Source: Oscillatoriales cyanobacterium
GTDB taxonomy: Bacteria > Cyanobacteriota > Cyanobacteriia > Cyanobacteriales > Laspinemataceae
Direction: 5' to 3'
Length of the DNA stretch: 64,000 bases
Assembly (NCBI GenBank): GCA_011390955.1
Contig: JAABRM010000011.1
Coordinates: 1-64,000, forward strand
Made by a program: the position numbers and the translations under genes
Part shown: piece by piece, positions 53,440 through 61,897 of the stretch
Layout of the letters: each line of letters opens with the position of its first letter
Position numbering within the stretch: position 1 is the first letter of the stretch
The notes under the pieces: generated by a model
Told to the model about the DNA's origin: nothing
The model's input: only the letters and a program-made list of their open reading frames with translations
Database searches by the model: none

Positions 53440-53697
53440 GTGCCAAAAGATCGCTTTTGATGACAATCTGGGTAACATCAAAATATATAGGCTAAAACAT
53501 AGAGGCTAAAACTCGCATCAATATGCCGATGTAGGGTGGGCAATGTCCACCCTAATAACCGTATTTATACTTAATAAATCGGCAAAAATCACCTGAAATG
53601 CCCAGAATCAGCAGATTTACTGATGCGCTTTACCCCACTTAAACGTTATAACCAACATAAGCACCCCCGTCTGCATCTACCATGAGGAGCAGCACCA
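53440..53697. other. Intergenic region upstream of hpsA
   Basis: About 255 bp that hold a GTAGGGTGGGCA half-repeat (53530-53555) and ATGAGGAGCAGCACC just before the hpsA ATG, whose GAGGAG is the Shine-Dalgarno. No clear promoter hexamers. Confidence 0.45.
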
Positions 53698-56600
53698 ATG
53701 GCGAGAAACAAATTCCTAACCACAATCGCAGGTCTCCTGAGTAATTTTTCTAATCATCGCAAATCCCAAATTAATCCGCCAACATCTGGAGGATATGTTC
53801 ACCGTCAAAAAGGCGATGGTGAAAATGATTTGACTAGGTATTTGACCAAATACTTCACGAATTTCAGCAATTTCTACCAATCTTTGCTGCCCTCAGCCCA
53901 AAGCCAAAACCGTCAAAACCCTTCACGACGGTGGCGCCGATTGATGCAGCATAAGTTGGGCAAAAGTTTTATTAATTTGCTGCAAACCATCAGTCAATTG
54001 GGGCGCTATTTTAGCCTCAAAGCTTTTTATCGTCTGTGGCGCAACTTTTTTGTCGCTTATCGTCAACGCACCCAAGCGGGTTTTGTCCTCCCCGTCACCG
54101 TGCTGATGGTTGTAATGATGTTGTTGATCGTTACTTCTTTAATGATTCGGTCTTATCAGCGATCGCAACAAGTGATTGGTGCCTTCCAAACTCAGCAACT
54201 CCAAAACGCCGCCACTCCAGCAGTAGAACGCGCCAAAGCCAAACTAGAGCGGATGTTTTCCGATCTAGCCGGGGGGGTCTACACCAGAACCTCGGGACTG
54301 CCAAATGAAAGCGTCATTGAAGAAATTTTGCTGACATCAAATTCAGAAACTTATACATTTTCTGACGAAGAATGGATTCAATTAGACACCAACGGAGATG
54401 GCAGTCCCGATCGGGACGCTGGCTGGACGTTTAAAACCGATGCCAACGGTGATGGCGACACCGAAGATCCAGAAGACCTGATCACCGCCTACACGATTGT
54501 TTTTAGAGCAACCAAACCTGTCAATGCCACAACCTTAAAAACCGTCGATCCGAAATTGGTGGGAACTAATGCCGGAGACATTACATTTCAGGCATTTGAT
54601 AACGAAGCAGAGAAAGCCGACAACCTAGTCGTCAGCAATGGCCCGATTCTCCCTAAACCGGAAAACACCACTGCCGGTGCTTGTCAAGTGACCATAAATC
54701 CCGACGATCCCAACCGCCCTGAAGTAAACGGTTGGTTTTCGGTCAGCAGCGCCGTAATGATGAAAAATTTTCAGGTTTATGCGGTCAGCGTCCCCCGAGG
54801 AATCGCCAGCGGTCAGGGCAACGCCGCTCTGTCCACCATCTTATATCAACAAGATCGCACCTTTTCCGGTGGCAATAAATGGGGGGCTTGGTTCCGCAAT
54901 GACATTGAAATCAACCCTGGTTTTGACTTTGTGTGGAACGGAGCGATGCACACCGAAGGGAGTATCTTTACTCGTCCGGAAAAAAGTGAATTTCGCTCCT
55001 TTCTGATTAGTGGGGAAAATTCTTGCTTCTACAGGCCAGAAACCAATTCCCAAATCACCGCTCGGGGACATTTTGTGAATAGCCTGCTTTGGGGTTCCAA
55101 TAGCGCTTTTACCGGCAAAGTTCTAGTGGATCGCTACTCAAATCCCATCGATTCAATTGAACTGGGTAATGATTCGGATTCGGTGCTCGACAGCGCGATT
55201 AGTGGCAATGCCGCTGACTTGGCGTTGAATGCTTTAAAAATCTTGACCCAAAATGCCTCACAACCTCGCGGCAGCAGAACTTTTGCCGAGATTAAAGATC
55301 CGACTTGGGACAATCAGAATCTCAAAGAGCGGGTGAATATTCTGCAAGAGTCCAGTCCTCCGCCTTATGTGGATGATACTTACCGGGCAGATAATATTTA
55401 CGGACCCAAGCCTGGGTATGGTAGACCGCAGAAAGATGCCACTGGTGAGTACACGGTTATCCCCGACCAGAAAATTGGCTCCGACCTCACCGACCCTACA
55501 CTGATCCAAGATGTTCCGCCAGTTTTAGCCCCAGAAAGCTATGGTCTGGATGGCTACTGGGAACGCCGCGCCAGAGGTGATGGAATGCGGGTAATTGTCG
55601 GCCAGCGTTTGGATTTGGGCAATGCTTATGGGTGGCAAGGCACCAATGACCCACTGAATCCTCCTGATGCACCAATTATCACCAATCTGTCTCGACAACG
55701 CCGCGCCCAACGGGATAACTTAGCCGCCGTGCAAGCTACTTTGGTCTATCACAACGATAGCAGCAGCAAGGGCTATGAACCTGTGGCGGTGGTGGCGACG
55801 ACCGTTCACCCCGGAACCCCGACCACCCTGGAAAATAGTGCGACTTTTGAACAAAGTAGCTTGATTAGCAACGTTTACACTGACTTTTTCTATGGGATTG
55901 GCACTAATGGCTGGGAATTTGACCCCACCTCCGCTACGTGGAACTTTACCAATCCCACGGGTAATGCCGCGATGAAAAATGCCCTCTCCAATCTGGCTAA
56001 TTTTGCCGGAGATCCCGATGGGGCTTTCCCCCCAAAACAAGAGAGTGTTGGAGATATTGTCCACCCCCATCCCTACTTAACTATGTGGGGGAATTTTTCT
56101 AATCTACGCCGAGCTTTAACAAGAAGTCCCGCTAGTTTGGCAGACCAAACTACCATCCAAACCGCTGCGGCAACTTTGGGTCTGTTGGCTTATAACGTTG
56201 ATTATCTGCAAAAATTTGATTATACCAGTAGCAGTAATAGCAGCCTGTTGAGTTCTCTGAGTGCAACAATTGGGGGTTTTTCGAGCAGTCTAAGTGGTAC
56301 AACCACACCGGATGAGATTATTGGCCAACTGACCGGAGGTGATGCCAACCTCGCTAGACTGGTTCATTCAAAAGAGCAAGTAGCCCGCGATCGCGAATTT
56401 GGTTTTGCTCCTGGTGACAGCGGCGAATGTGATGCTACTACAGGCTTATTAGGTAGCGATCCAAATCTGAAATACCTCTGCTCCAGTGAGCCAAAATTCC
56501 CGGCGCTTTATTACCTTTTTCCCACTGCCGATCATGGACATATTGGAACGCAAACATCAATCACAAATGAAGACTATCTAAACAGTGCCTATATTCAGAC

Positions 56601-58356
56601 AGTTAATTCGGGCAGCAATCTCTATAAAGCAATTAATAACGCAGCGATCGCCGATCTCGCCCTGACACCCAGAGCAATTAACGTCACCGGCTGGGCACTG
56701 CCGACGGCGAACAAGCCTCCCAATGTCACATCAAACACCAACCCAGTCAACACTGAATGGGATCTGGTAAAAACTATCAACGGCAGCACCACCACCCTGA
56801 AAAGAGTCCCCGTGAAAGACTCCGCCTTCTTTGATGGCCGGGAAGAAATGAACGTGCGGGCTTTAAACCTGGATCTGGATCTGCTCAGAATGAATAATGT
56901 TGCAGGGGGTAGCGACACTTGGCTGCCCACGAGTGGCATGATTTATGCCTTCCGGGAAGATGCCGTCCGGGAAGATGCGATCGCGCGTCCCCGCCGGACT
57001 ACATATAGCAGCTATGAAACCAGCTATCTAACCAATCCTGGGATCATGGATGCCAACAACCTGGTCGATCCGCCCGTTTATAACATCGCCACTCCGGGGG
57101 CACCCAGTCCAACTCCCGATGATACAGCCAGCATCGGCATCAGTCCCAAACCCGTGGACTTCTATGCTGACCCCGATCGCCGGCCTTATGGGTTCCGGAT
57201 CAAGCAGGGTAACGACTTGCGCCGAAATAACCAGAACGCTGTCCTCGCTGGTTTAACCCTAGTTTCCGACAACCCAGTATATATTCAGGGCAACTTCAAC
57301 GGTCACGGCAGCACCAATAACCTGACCGAACTAACGAGAGATGCTACGGGTCCTAATGACAGTCCTTTCTACAACCTAAACCGTGCGAACAGCGGATTTG
57401 GCAATCCCGACAACGATCCATGGCGACCCTCAGAAGTCCTCGCTGATGCCGTAACCCTGCTTTCAAACAGTTTCTGTGATGGCAGCGTTGAAGATGCCTA
57501 CCGGCTCTCAACTCTGCCTAATCCCAATGCGGGTCAAACCGACCTCGCTAACCGATATGGTTGCAGATTGTCTGGCGCTCAATTCACTTCCTACCTGAGT
57601 CAAAACCGACCCAAGAGTGGCAGTACCGAAATTAACTGGGCGCGGGAAAACCCTATAGAATCTATAAACAACGATCCCGTAAATATTGTCGGGACTTCGC
57701 CAATTCTGTTTTCTCGCAATGGGGAGGCAATGGTCTACAACCCCAATACCCCCGGTACACCGACAATCGATCCCTACACAGGCGACTACCATCGATTCAG
57801 CGATGTACTCGGCAACACCGCTCATGGCAGAAAAACTCCCATTGTTCAGAGTAACGCTTGGGTGAACGTGGTCATGATCAGTGGCAACGTTCCCTCCCGC
57901 AACAACCAAGGCAATGGCGGTCTGCACAACTTTCCTCGGCTATTGGAACGATGGAACTTGGGGTCTAGAATCTTAAAGATTCGCGGTTCCTTTATTCAGC
58001 TTAACTTCAGCAACTACGCCACAGGCCCATACGAAAGAGACGCTTGGGAACCTCGCAGTATTGGCAATGGTGCCGTGGCAACCACCATGCAAGGCGCCTT
58101 CTGTAGTGGAAGCCCCTGCCAACCCGTTGCTGGAACTAACAGTACAAACGGAAGCAATGCACTAAATATCCTGTTCTATGGTGCTCCTGTTCGTGATTGG
58201 GGTTACGATGTCGGCTTGCAATATATGCCATCAGGCCCGGTGTCGAAAAGACTTGTGATTCCAGACGCCCCCCGCACTGAATTTTATCGCGAACCCAGAG
58301 CGGATAGTCCTTATGTTTGCCAACTGCGAAGAGCGATTAATTTCCCGTGCAACTGA
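53698..58356 (+). CDS. hpsA: Hormogonium polysaccharide biosynthesis protein HpsA
   Basis: 1552 residues. About 120 basic cytoplasmic residues precede a pilin/PilX-like membrane segment (about 125-150; AGFVLPVTVLMVVMMLLIVTSL). The rest is exported, rich in Asn/Asp/Pro/Ser/Thr, with calcium-site-like DTNGDGSPD and DANGDGDTED stretches near residues 235-265. Size, order of parts and the pseudopilin genes that follow match HpsA of Nostoc punctiforme, needed for secretion of the hormogonium polysaccharide used in gliding. The biochemical role is unknown. GAGGAG precedes the ATG. First gene of the hps cluster. Confidence 0.9.
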   Translation: MARNKFLTTIAGLLSNFSNHRKSQINPPTSGGYVHRQKGDGENDLTRYLTKYFTNFSNFYQSLLPSAQSQNRQNPSRRWRRLMQHKLGKSFINLLQTISQLGRYFSLKAFYRLWRNFFVAYRQRTQAGFVLPVTVLMVVMMLLIVTSLMIRSYQRSQQVIGAFQTQQLQNAATPAVERAKAKLERMFSDLAGGVYTRTSGLPNESVIEEILLTSNSETYTFSDEEWIQLDTNGDGSPDRDAGWTFKTDANGDGDTEDPEDLITAYTIVFRATKPVNATTLKTVDPKLVGTNAGDITFQAFDNEAEKADNLVVSNGPILPKPENTTAGACQVTINPDDPNRPEVNGWFSVSSAVMMKNFQVYAVSVPRGIASGQGNAALSTILYQQDRTFSGGNKWGAWFRNDIEINPGFDFVWNGAMHTEGSIFTRPEKSEFRSFLISGENSCFYRPETNSQITARGHFVNSLLWGSNSAFTGKVLVDRYSNPIDSIELGNDSDSVLDSAISGNAADLALNALKILTQNASQPRGSRTFAEIKDPTWDNQNLKERVNILQESSPPPYVDDTYRADNIYGPKPGYGRPQKDATGEYTVIPDQKIGSDLTDPTLIQDVPPVLAPESYGLDGYWERRARGDGMRVIVGQRLDLGNAYGWQGTNDPLNPPDAPIITNLSRQRRAQRDNLAAVQATLVYHNDSSSKGYEPVAVVATTVHPGTPTTLENSATFEQSSLISNVYTDFFYGIGTNGWEFDPTSATWNFTNPTGNAAMKNALSNLANFAGDPDGAFPPKQESVGDIVHPHPYLTMWGNFSNLRRALTRSPASLADQTTIQTAAATLGLLAYNVDYLQKFDYTSSSNSSLLSSLSATIGGFSSSLSGTTTPDEIIGQLTGGDANLARLVHSKEQVARDREFGFAPGDSGECDATTGLLGSDPNLKYLCSSEPKFPALYYLFPTADHGHIGTQTSITNEDYLNSAYIQTVNSGSNLYKAINNAAIADLALTPRAINVTGWALPTANKPPNVTSNTNPVNTEWDLVKTINGSTTTLKRVPVKDSAFFDGREEMNVRALNLDLDLLRMNNVAGGSDTWLPTSGMIYAFREDAVREDAIARPRRTTYSSYETSYLTNPGIMDANNLVDPPVYNIATPGAPSPTPDDTASIGISPKPVDFYADPDRRPYGFRIKQGNDLRRNNQNAVLAGLTLVSDNPVYIQGNFNGHGSTNNLTELTRDATGPNDSPFYNLNRANSGFGNPDNDPWRPSEVLADAVTLLSNSFCDGSVEDAYRLSTLPNPNAGQTDLANRYGCRLSGAQFTSYLSQNRPKSGSTEINWARENPIESINNDPVNIVGTSPILFSRNGEAMVYNPNTPGTPTIDPYTGDYHRFSDVLGNTAHGRKTPIVQSNAWVNVVMISGNVPSRNNQGNGGLHNFPRLLERWNLGSRILKIRGSFIQLNFSNYATGPYERDAWEPRSIGNGAVATTMQGAFCSGSPCQPVAGTNSTNGSNALNILFYGAPVRDWGYDVGLQYMPSGPVSKRLVIPDAPRTEFYREPRADSPYVCQLRRAINFPCN

Positions 58357-58377
58357 TAACCCAAGGAGGATCTAATT

Positions 58378-59112
58378 ATGCTGATGCTCAGACGATTTAC
58401 ATCCAAATCTAGGGGACTGCTGGCCAAAATCGTCAGAGGGCAAAGTAACCAGCAGTCTACGGAACAAGGCTTAACCTTGATTGAGTCCTTAGCCGCCATT
58501 GTAATTTTCGGTTTTGCCATCACTGCGGTGACTCAACCCTTGATCATTGCTATGGCAACTCGCGTCCGCGCATACCGCGCCCAACAATCTCTCCAACTAG
58601 CTCAAGGGGAAATTGACCGGATGCGGCTGATCGTCGAACAAAGTTATCAAGGGCAGCAAAGCCCTGAAGACAGTCCTCAAACCGCTCTGAATACTTATCT
58701 TTCTAAGTTACCCCCTGCGTCTAGCGCCACCAACCCAAGAGATGTTGGCCCGCCCACGGATTTTAATGGTTATTGCCAGGACGCTCTACCGACAAGTGCG
58801 ACCCAGGGCTGTAAAGTCACAGTCAACGGCGCCGACTTTGGCATCCAAACTTTCCGACTGAACACCGTGGAGCCGCCAGTTGCCTCTCTGGGCAATCGAA
58901 CGGTGCCGGTTGCTTTCCAAATGGGCGTCCGAGTTTATCCCCCAGCCGCATTAAACCAAAGCAATCGGAGCATAGAACCTGCCTCTTTAGCCTTCTCCGA
59001 ACGCACTGATGGCCCAGCACCACTGGCGGTAAGTTTTGTGCCCATTGTCCGTAGTGACTTAGCGACTTCTATTGATGATTACAAGGAGCTTATCGAAAAA
59101 TTCTACCCATAA
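58378..59112 (+). CDS. hpsB: Pseudopilin-like protein HpsB
   Basis: 244 residues, ATG at 58378 with AAGGAGG ten bases before; 21 bp after hpsA, so the two are cotranscribed. A basic leader ends in EQG before LTLIESLAAIVIFGFAITAVTQPLIIA, a type-IV-pilin-like N-terminal helix with the conserved Glu at +5. The globular part has two cysteines that may pair (YCQDALP, QGCKVTV). Processed by prepilin peptidase, it would be part of a pilus-like machine that secretes polysaccharide or drives gliding. Confidence 0.85.
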   Translation: MLMLRRFTSKSRGLLAKIVRGQSNQQSTEQGLTLIESLAAIVIFGFAITAVTQPLIIAMATRVRAYRAQQSLQLAQGEIDRMRLIVEQSYQGQQSPEDSPQTALNTYLSKLPPASSATNPRDVGPPTDFNGYCQDALPTSATQGCKVTVNGADFGIQTFRLNTVEPPVASLGNRTVPVAFQMGVRVYPPAALNQSNRSIEPASLAFSERTDGPAPLAVSFVPIVRSDLATSIDDYKELIEKFYP

Positions 59113-59500
59113 CTCATGTTTTGTTGGTTAGCCCATAACATTCGTAGGGTGGGCAAAAAATTTTACCGACCCTACCATATATGATGGTGTACCTTTGCCC
59201 ACCCTACAATATAAATAAGTAGGTGGGCAGAAATAAATGCACCATAGACCCCATTAAAAGAAAAACTGTCATTCCCGCGTTAGCGTAGCCTGGGGCGTTA
59301 GCGCTATAGGCGGGAATCCACGGATTTACGGCGGGGAACGAAAAGTGCAATTAATTATCTTCATCTACTTACTCATGTTTTGTTGGTTCGTTCCTCAACC
59401 CAACATAACCAACTAACATTCGTAGGGTGGGCAAAAAATTTTACCGACCCTACCATATATGATGGTGTACCTTTGCCCACCCTACAATATAAATATGGGC
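59113..59500. repeat. Repeat block inside the hps cluster: two ~80-bp GTAGGGTGGGCA units with a MITE between
   Basis: The sequence cattcgtagggtgggcaaaa ... ttgcccaccctacaatataaata occurs at 59137-59216 and again at 59417-59496; each is preceded by actcatgttttgttggtt. A TAAGTAGGTG element (59216-59371) lies between them. A similar 80-bp unit sits inside the element at 31066. Confidence 0.88.
59216..59371. repeat. MITE-like element with TAAGTAGGTG ends, copy C
   Basis: 156 bp, the longest copy. The inner palindrome gtcattcccgc ... gcgggaatcc has an extra segment (gttagcgtagcctggggcg) in its loop. Inserted between hpsB and hpsC. Confidence 0.85.
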
Positions 59501-59636
59501 ATAGTTGTAGGTTGGGTTTCGTGGACGGTGGACCCAACCTACGAATAGTACGAATACTGACGGCATATTTGCGGCATGATTTGTGGGAAATTAAATTACT
59601 GTTTACGATGAAAATGTTTGGATCTTTTATAAAAAA

Positions 59637-60560
59637 ATGGCTACTTCAAAGCAAATTAAATTGATGCTCAATATGGTTCGCCACTGGTCGCGCAAATCCT
59701 CGACCAAAGGCTTCACATTGCCGGAACTTTTAATGGCAATGGTGGTTGCCGGAATAGTAGTTTATGCCATGCTTTCATTAGTAATTAGCTTGCTGAACAC
59801 TGACCGGAGAGAAACCGCGAAAGCTCAAACTCAAACCGAAATGACTCAAGCAATGGATTATATTGCTCGCGACCTAGAGCAAGCGGTCTATATATATCCG
59901 GGAAACTGCTTGGGTACTAGCGGCGTAACTGATATTTGTAAAGGTTTAGGAAGTCAAATTAATTTTACTGCTGCTGGGGTGACTCCAGTTTTAGCTTTTT
60001 GGAAACTAGAACAAGTTCCTGATGAAGAGCTACCTGACGATTGCGGCGACCCACCAGACCCAGAATGTATCGCCTTGTTAACAGGTCGTCATACCTATAC
60101 CCTGGTAGTTTATTCTTATCAAACGAATCTCGTTAACCATGAAACATGGGATGGACCTACAGTGATTAACCGCTTTCAACTGAGAAGATATACCAATACA
60201 TCAACTTTAGAACAAACACCAGGGTACTCTGACCCAAACCCCAGTAAGTTTGGTGAGTGGGAAAGTAGCGGAATTAATCTGGATAATAATCCGGTTTTGG
60301 TTGATTCAGTCGATCAACATGATGCTAATTCTAAAGAAGCTTGTCCTGACGGTTACACAGACAGTAACACTATCAGCAGTTTCTACGCTTGTGTGAAAAA
60401 TCCATCGGCTTCAGGACAAGATGCGATTATTTATTTACGGGGCAATGCGGCGAAAAGAGCCGGTCAGCCTAATTCTCGCAATCCAGTATATCTTCCCAGT
60501 ATTAAAAGACAAGTTAAGGCTCGAAGTGTTTTGAATTACACTCCGCTGAAATTGGAGTAA
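59637..60560 (+). CDS. hpsC: Pseudopilin-like protein HpsC
   Basis: 307 residues, ATG at 59637 (an in-frame ATG at 59664 is also possible). The leader MLNMVRHWSRKSSTKG is followed by FTLPELLMAMVVAGIVVYAML, a type-IV pilin helix with Glu at +5; the prepilin cleavage site is between G and F. TQAMDYIARDLEQAVYIYPGNC is typical of PilW/HpsC-like minor pilins. Cysteines at CGDPPDPEC suggest a disulfide loop. The gap of 524 bp to hpsB is filled with repeats, which may uncouple it from the upstream transcript. Confidence 0.85.
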   Translation: MATSKQIKLMLNMVRHWSRKSSTKGFTLPELLMAMVVAGIVVYAMLSLVISLLNTDRRETAKAQTQTEMTQAMDYIARDLEQAVYIYPGNCLGTSGVTDICKGLGSQINFTAAGVTPVLAFWKLEQVPDEELPDDCGDPPDPECIALLTGRHTYTLVVYSYQTNLVNHETWDGPTVINRFQLRRYTNTSTLEQTPGYSDPNPSKFGEWESSGINLDNNPVLVDSVDQHDANSKEACPDGYTDSNTISSFYACVKNPSASGQDAIIYLRGNAAKRAGQPNSRNPVYLPSIKRQVKARSVLNYTPLKLE

Positions 60561-60675
60561 TTAATTGATATTAATCAAGGAATGAGCCAGCAAAAGCCGG
60601 GGAAATTAGGCGATATTATGCGGTATAATGCGATCTGAAAAATGGCAGCAGTTAAGGGTTAACCACTATGAACAT

Positions 60676-60752
60676 TAAATCTAATCTTAAATCTAATCTT
60701 AAATCTAATCTTAAATCTAATCTTAAATCTCATATTAGATTTAAGATTTTTG
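60676..60752 (+). repeat. 12-bp tandem repeat ending in a terminator-like hairpin
   Basis: Over four copies of aaatctaatctt (60676-60730). The last runs into an inverted copy (agatttaagatt, 60737-60748; 6-nt loop), followed by TTTTTG. The perfect 12-bp A/T stem with a T run lies 40 bp before the pseudopilin start at 60788. Confidence 0.8.
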
Positions 60753-60787
60753 AGCGAATTTTGATGCCGAATCAGGGCAATTATTCT

Positions 60788-61324
60788 ATGATTAGTAGGC
60801 AATCTGACCCAGGATTTACGCTGCTGGAATTGTTGGTGGTGGTTATAATTATCACTATTTTGGCGGCGATCGGTATTCCTAGTTGGATCTCTCTGCTCAA
60901 TCGCACCGCAGTTAATAACGCGCAATCGGAAATGTTCCAAGCTATTAGCTCTGCAAAAGACGAGGCAACCAAAAAAAAAGGTACTTGGCAAGCCAGTTTT
61001 CAGAATGCTACAAATGTCAATGGCGAACAGACGATCCAATGGGCGGTACATTCAGGCAGTACCCCCTCCGCTTGGCAGACAATCACCGTAAAGGGAGTTC
61101 AAATAGATCCAGACAATACCAATTTCACGAACAGTGGTAACTCTTGGTCGATTCAATTTAATGAAAGAGGGGAAGTGGACGTGGAAGAATTATCAGCAAC
61201 AACAGAATTCCCGATGAAAATTACCCTGTTCCAGAGCAACAGTGCCAGCAACAGGCGATGTGTGTTTGTTCGGACTTTATTGGGCGCGATGGGAACCAGA
61301 AGTGACAATGATTGTCAGGAATAA
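60788..61324 (+). CDS. GspH/FimT-type pseudopilin of the hps cluster
   Basis: 178 residues from the ATG at 60788, which gives the short leader MISRQSDPG before FTLLELLVVVIIITILAAIGIPSW; the frame is open 40 codons upstream through repeat DNA (NLKSNLKS), which is unlikely to be translated. Glu at +5 is present. The globular part (SAKDEATKKKGTWQASF, SIQFNERGEVDVEE, RRCVFVRTLLGAMGTRSDNDC) resembles GspH-like pseudopilins. It is the third minor pilin of the cluster, likely equivalent to HpsD. Confidence 0.8.
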   Translation: MISRQSDPGFTLLELLVVVIIITILAAIGIPSWISLLNRTAVNNAQSEMFQAISSAKDEATKKKGTWQASFQNATNVNGEQTIQWAVHSGSTPSAWQTITVKGVQIDPDNTNFTNSGNSWSIQFNERGEVDVEELSATTEFPMKITLFQSNSASNRRCVFVRTLLGAMGTRSDNDCQE

Positions 61325-61336
61325 GCATAGGGCATT

Positions 61337-61460
61337 TAAGTAAGTGGGCAGAAATAAATGCAGACCATATCAGAGGAAAAACTGTCATTCCCGCGAAGGC
61401 GGGAATCCAAGGATTTACGGCGCGGAACGAAAAGTGCAATTAATTATGTTCACCTACTTA
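61337..61460. repeat. MITE-like element with TAAGTAGGTG ends, copy D
   Basis: 124 bp, left end taagtaagtgggcagaaata (one change), right end ttatgttcacctactta; inner palindrome gtcattcccgcgaaggcggg. It starts 13 bp after the pseudopilin stop codon. Confidence 0.85.
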
Positions 61461-61605
61461 TTTTCTATATTGTCAGGGCAGTCTCCCGGTGATTGCCCCT
61501 ATTTTTTGCTCCACAAATTATAGTAATTTCAATTAAGATTGATATAACTTTGTAGGGGCGCAATGCTTGCGCCCCGGATGTTTTATGTCAATCACAATTG
61601 AAATT

Positions 61606-61724
61606 ATACCAAATCCGGTTCTCATATACTGACTATGATCGTTACCTAAAACGCTTGTGGATTCCCGCCTTCGCGGGAATGACATCTGACCTGATAAACG
61701 GGTTTTAACAACCGGATTTGGTAT
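61606..61724. repeat. MITE-like element with ATACCAAATCCGGTT ends
   Basis: Perfect 15-bp terminal inverted repeats (ataccaaatccggtt / aaccggatttggtat) bound 119 bp, flanked by TA-rich sequence. The inside holds ggattcccgcc-ttc-gcgggaatgac, the palindrome also found inside the TAAGTAGGTG elements. Just upstream (61527-61605) is a second inverted pair, aatttcaatt ... aattgaaatt, with a gggcgcaatgcttgcgcccc core. Confidence 0.85.
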
Positions 61725-61897
61725 TACTATATAAAAAATTAGCTAAATAGGTTGCTATTAGTTTATTGGGTAAGAAAATTTTGTGTTAGCGGTTAATTTT
61801 GCTCCATAGAGAGTTATATTAGGAAGATTCAGGGAATGATGGTCTTTGTCCGTGGTTTCACTTGGTTATCGGGTCAGTCAGGCACTTGAAGTTCTCT
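61725..61897. other. Intergenic region upstream of the DUF11 gene
   Basis: About 170 bp with the probable promoter of the next gene. No clear hexamers. Confidence 0.4.
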
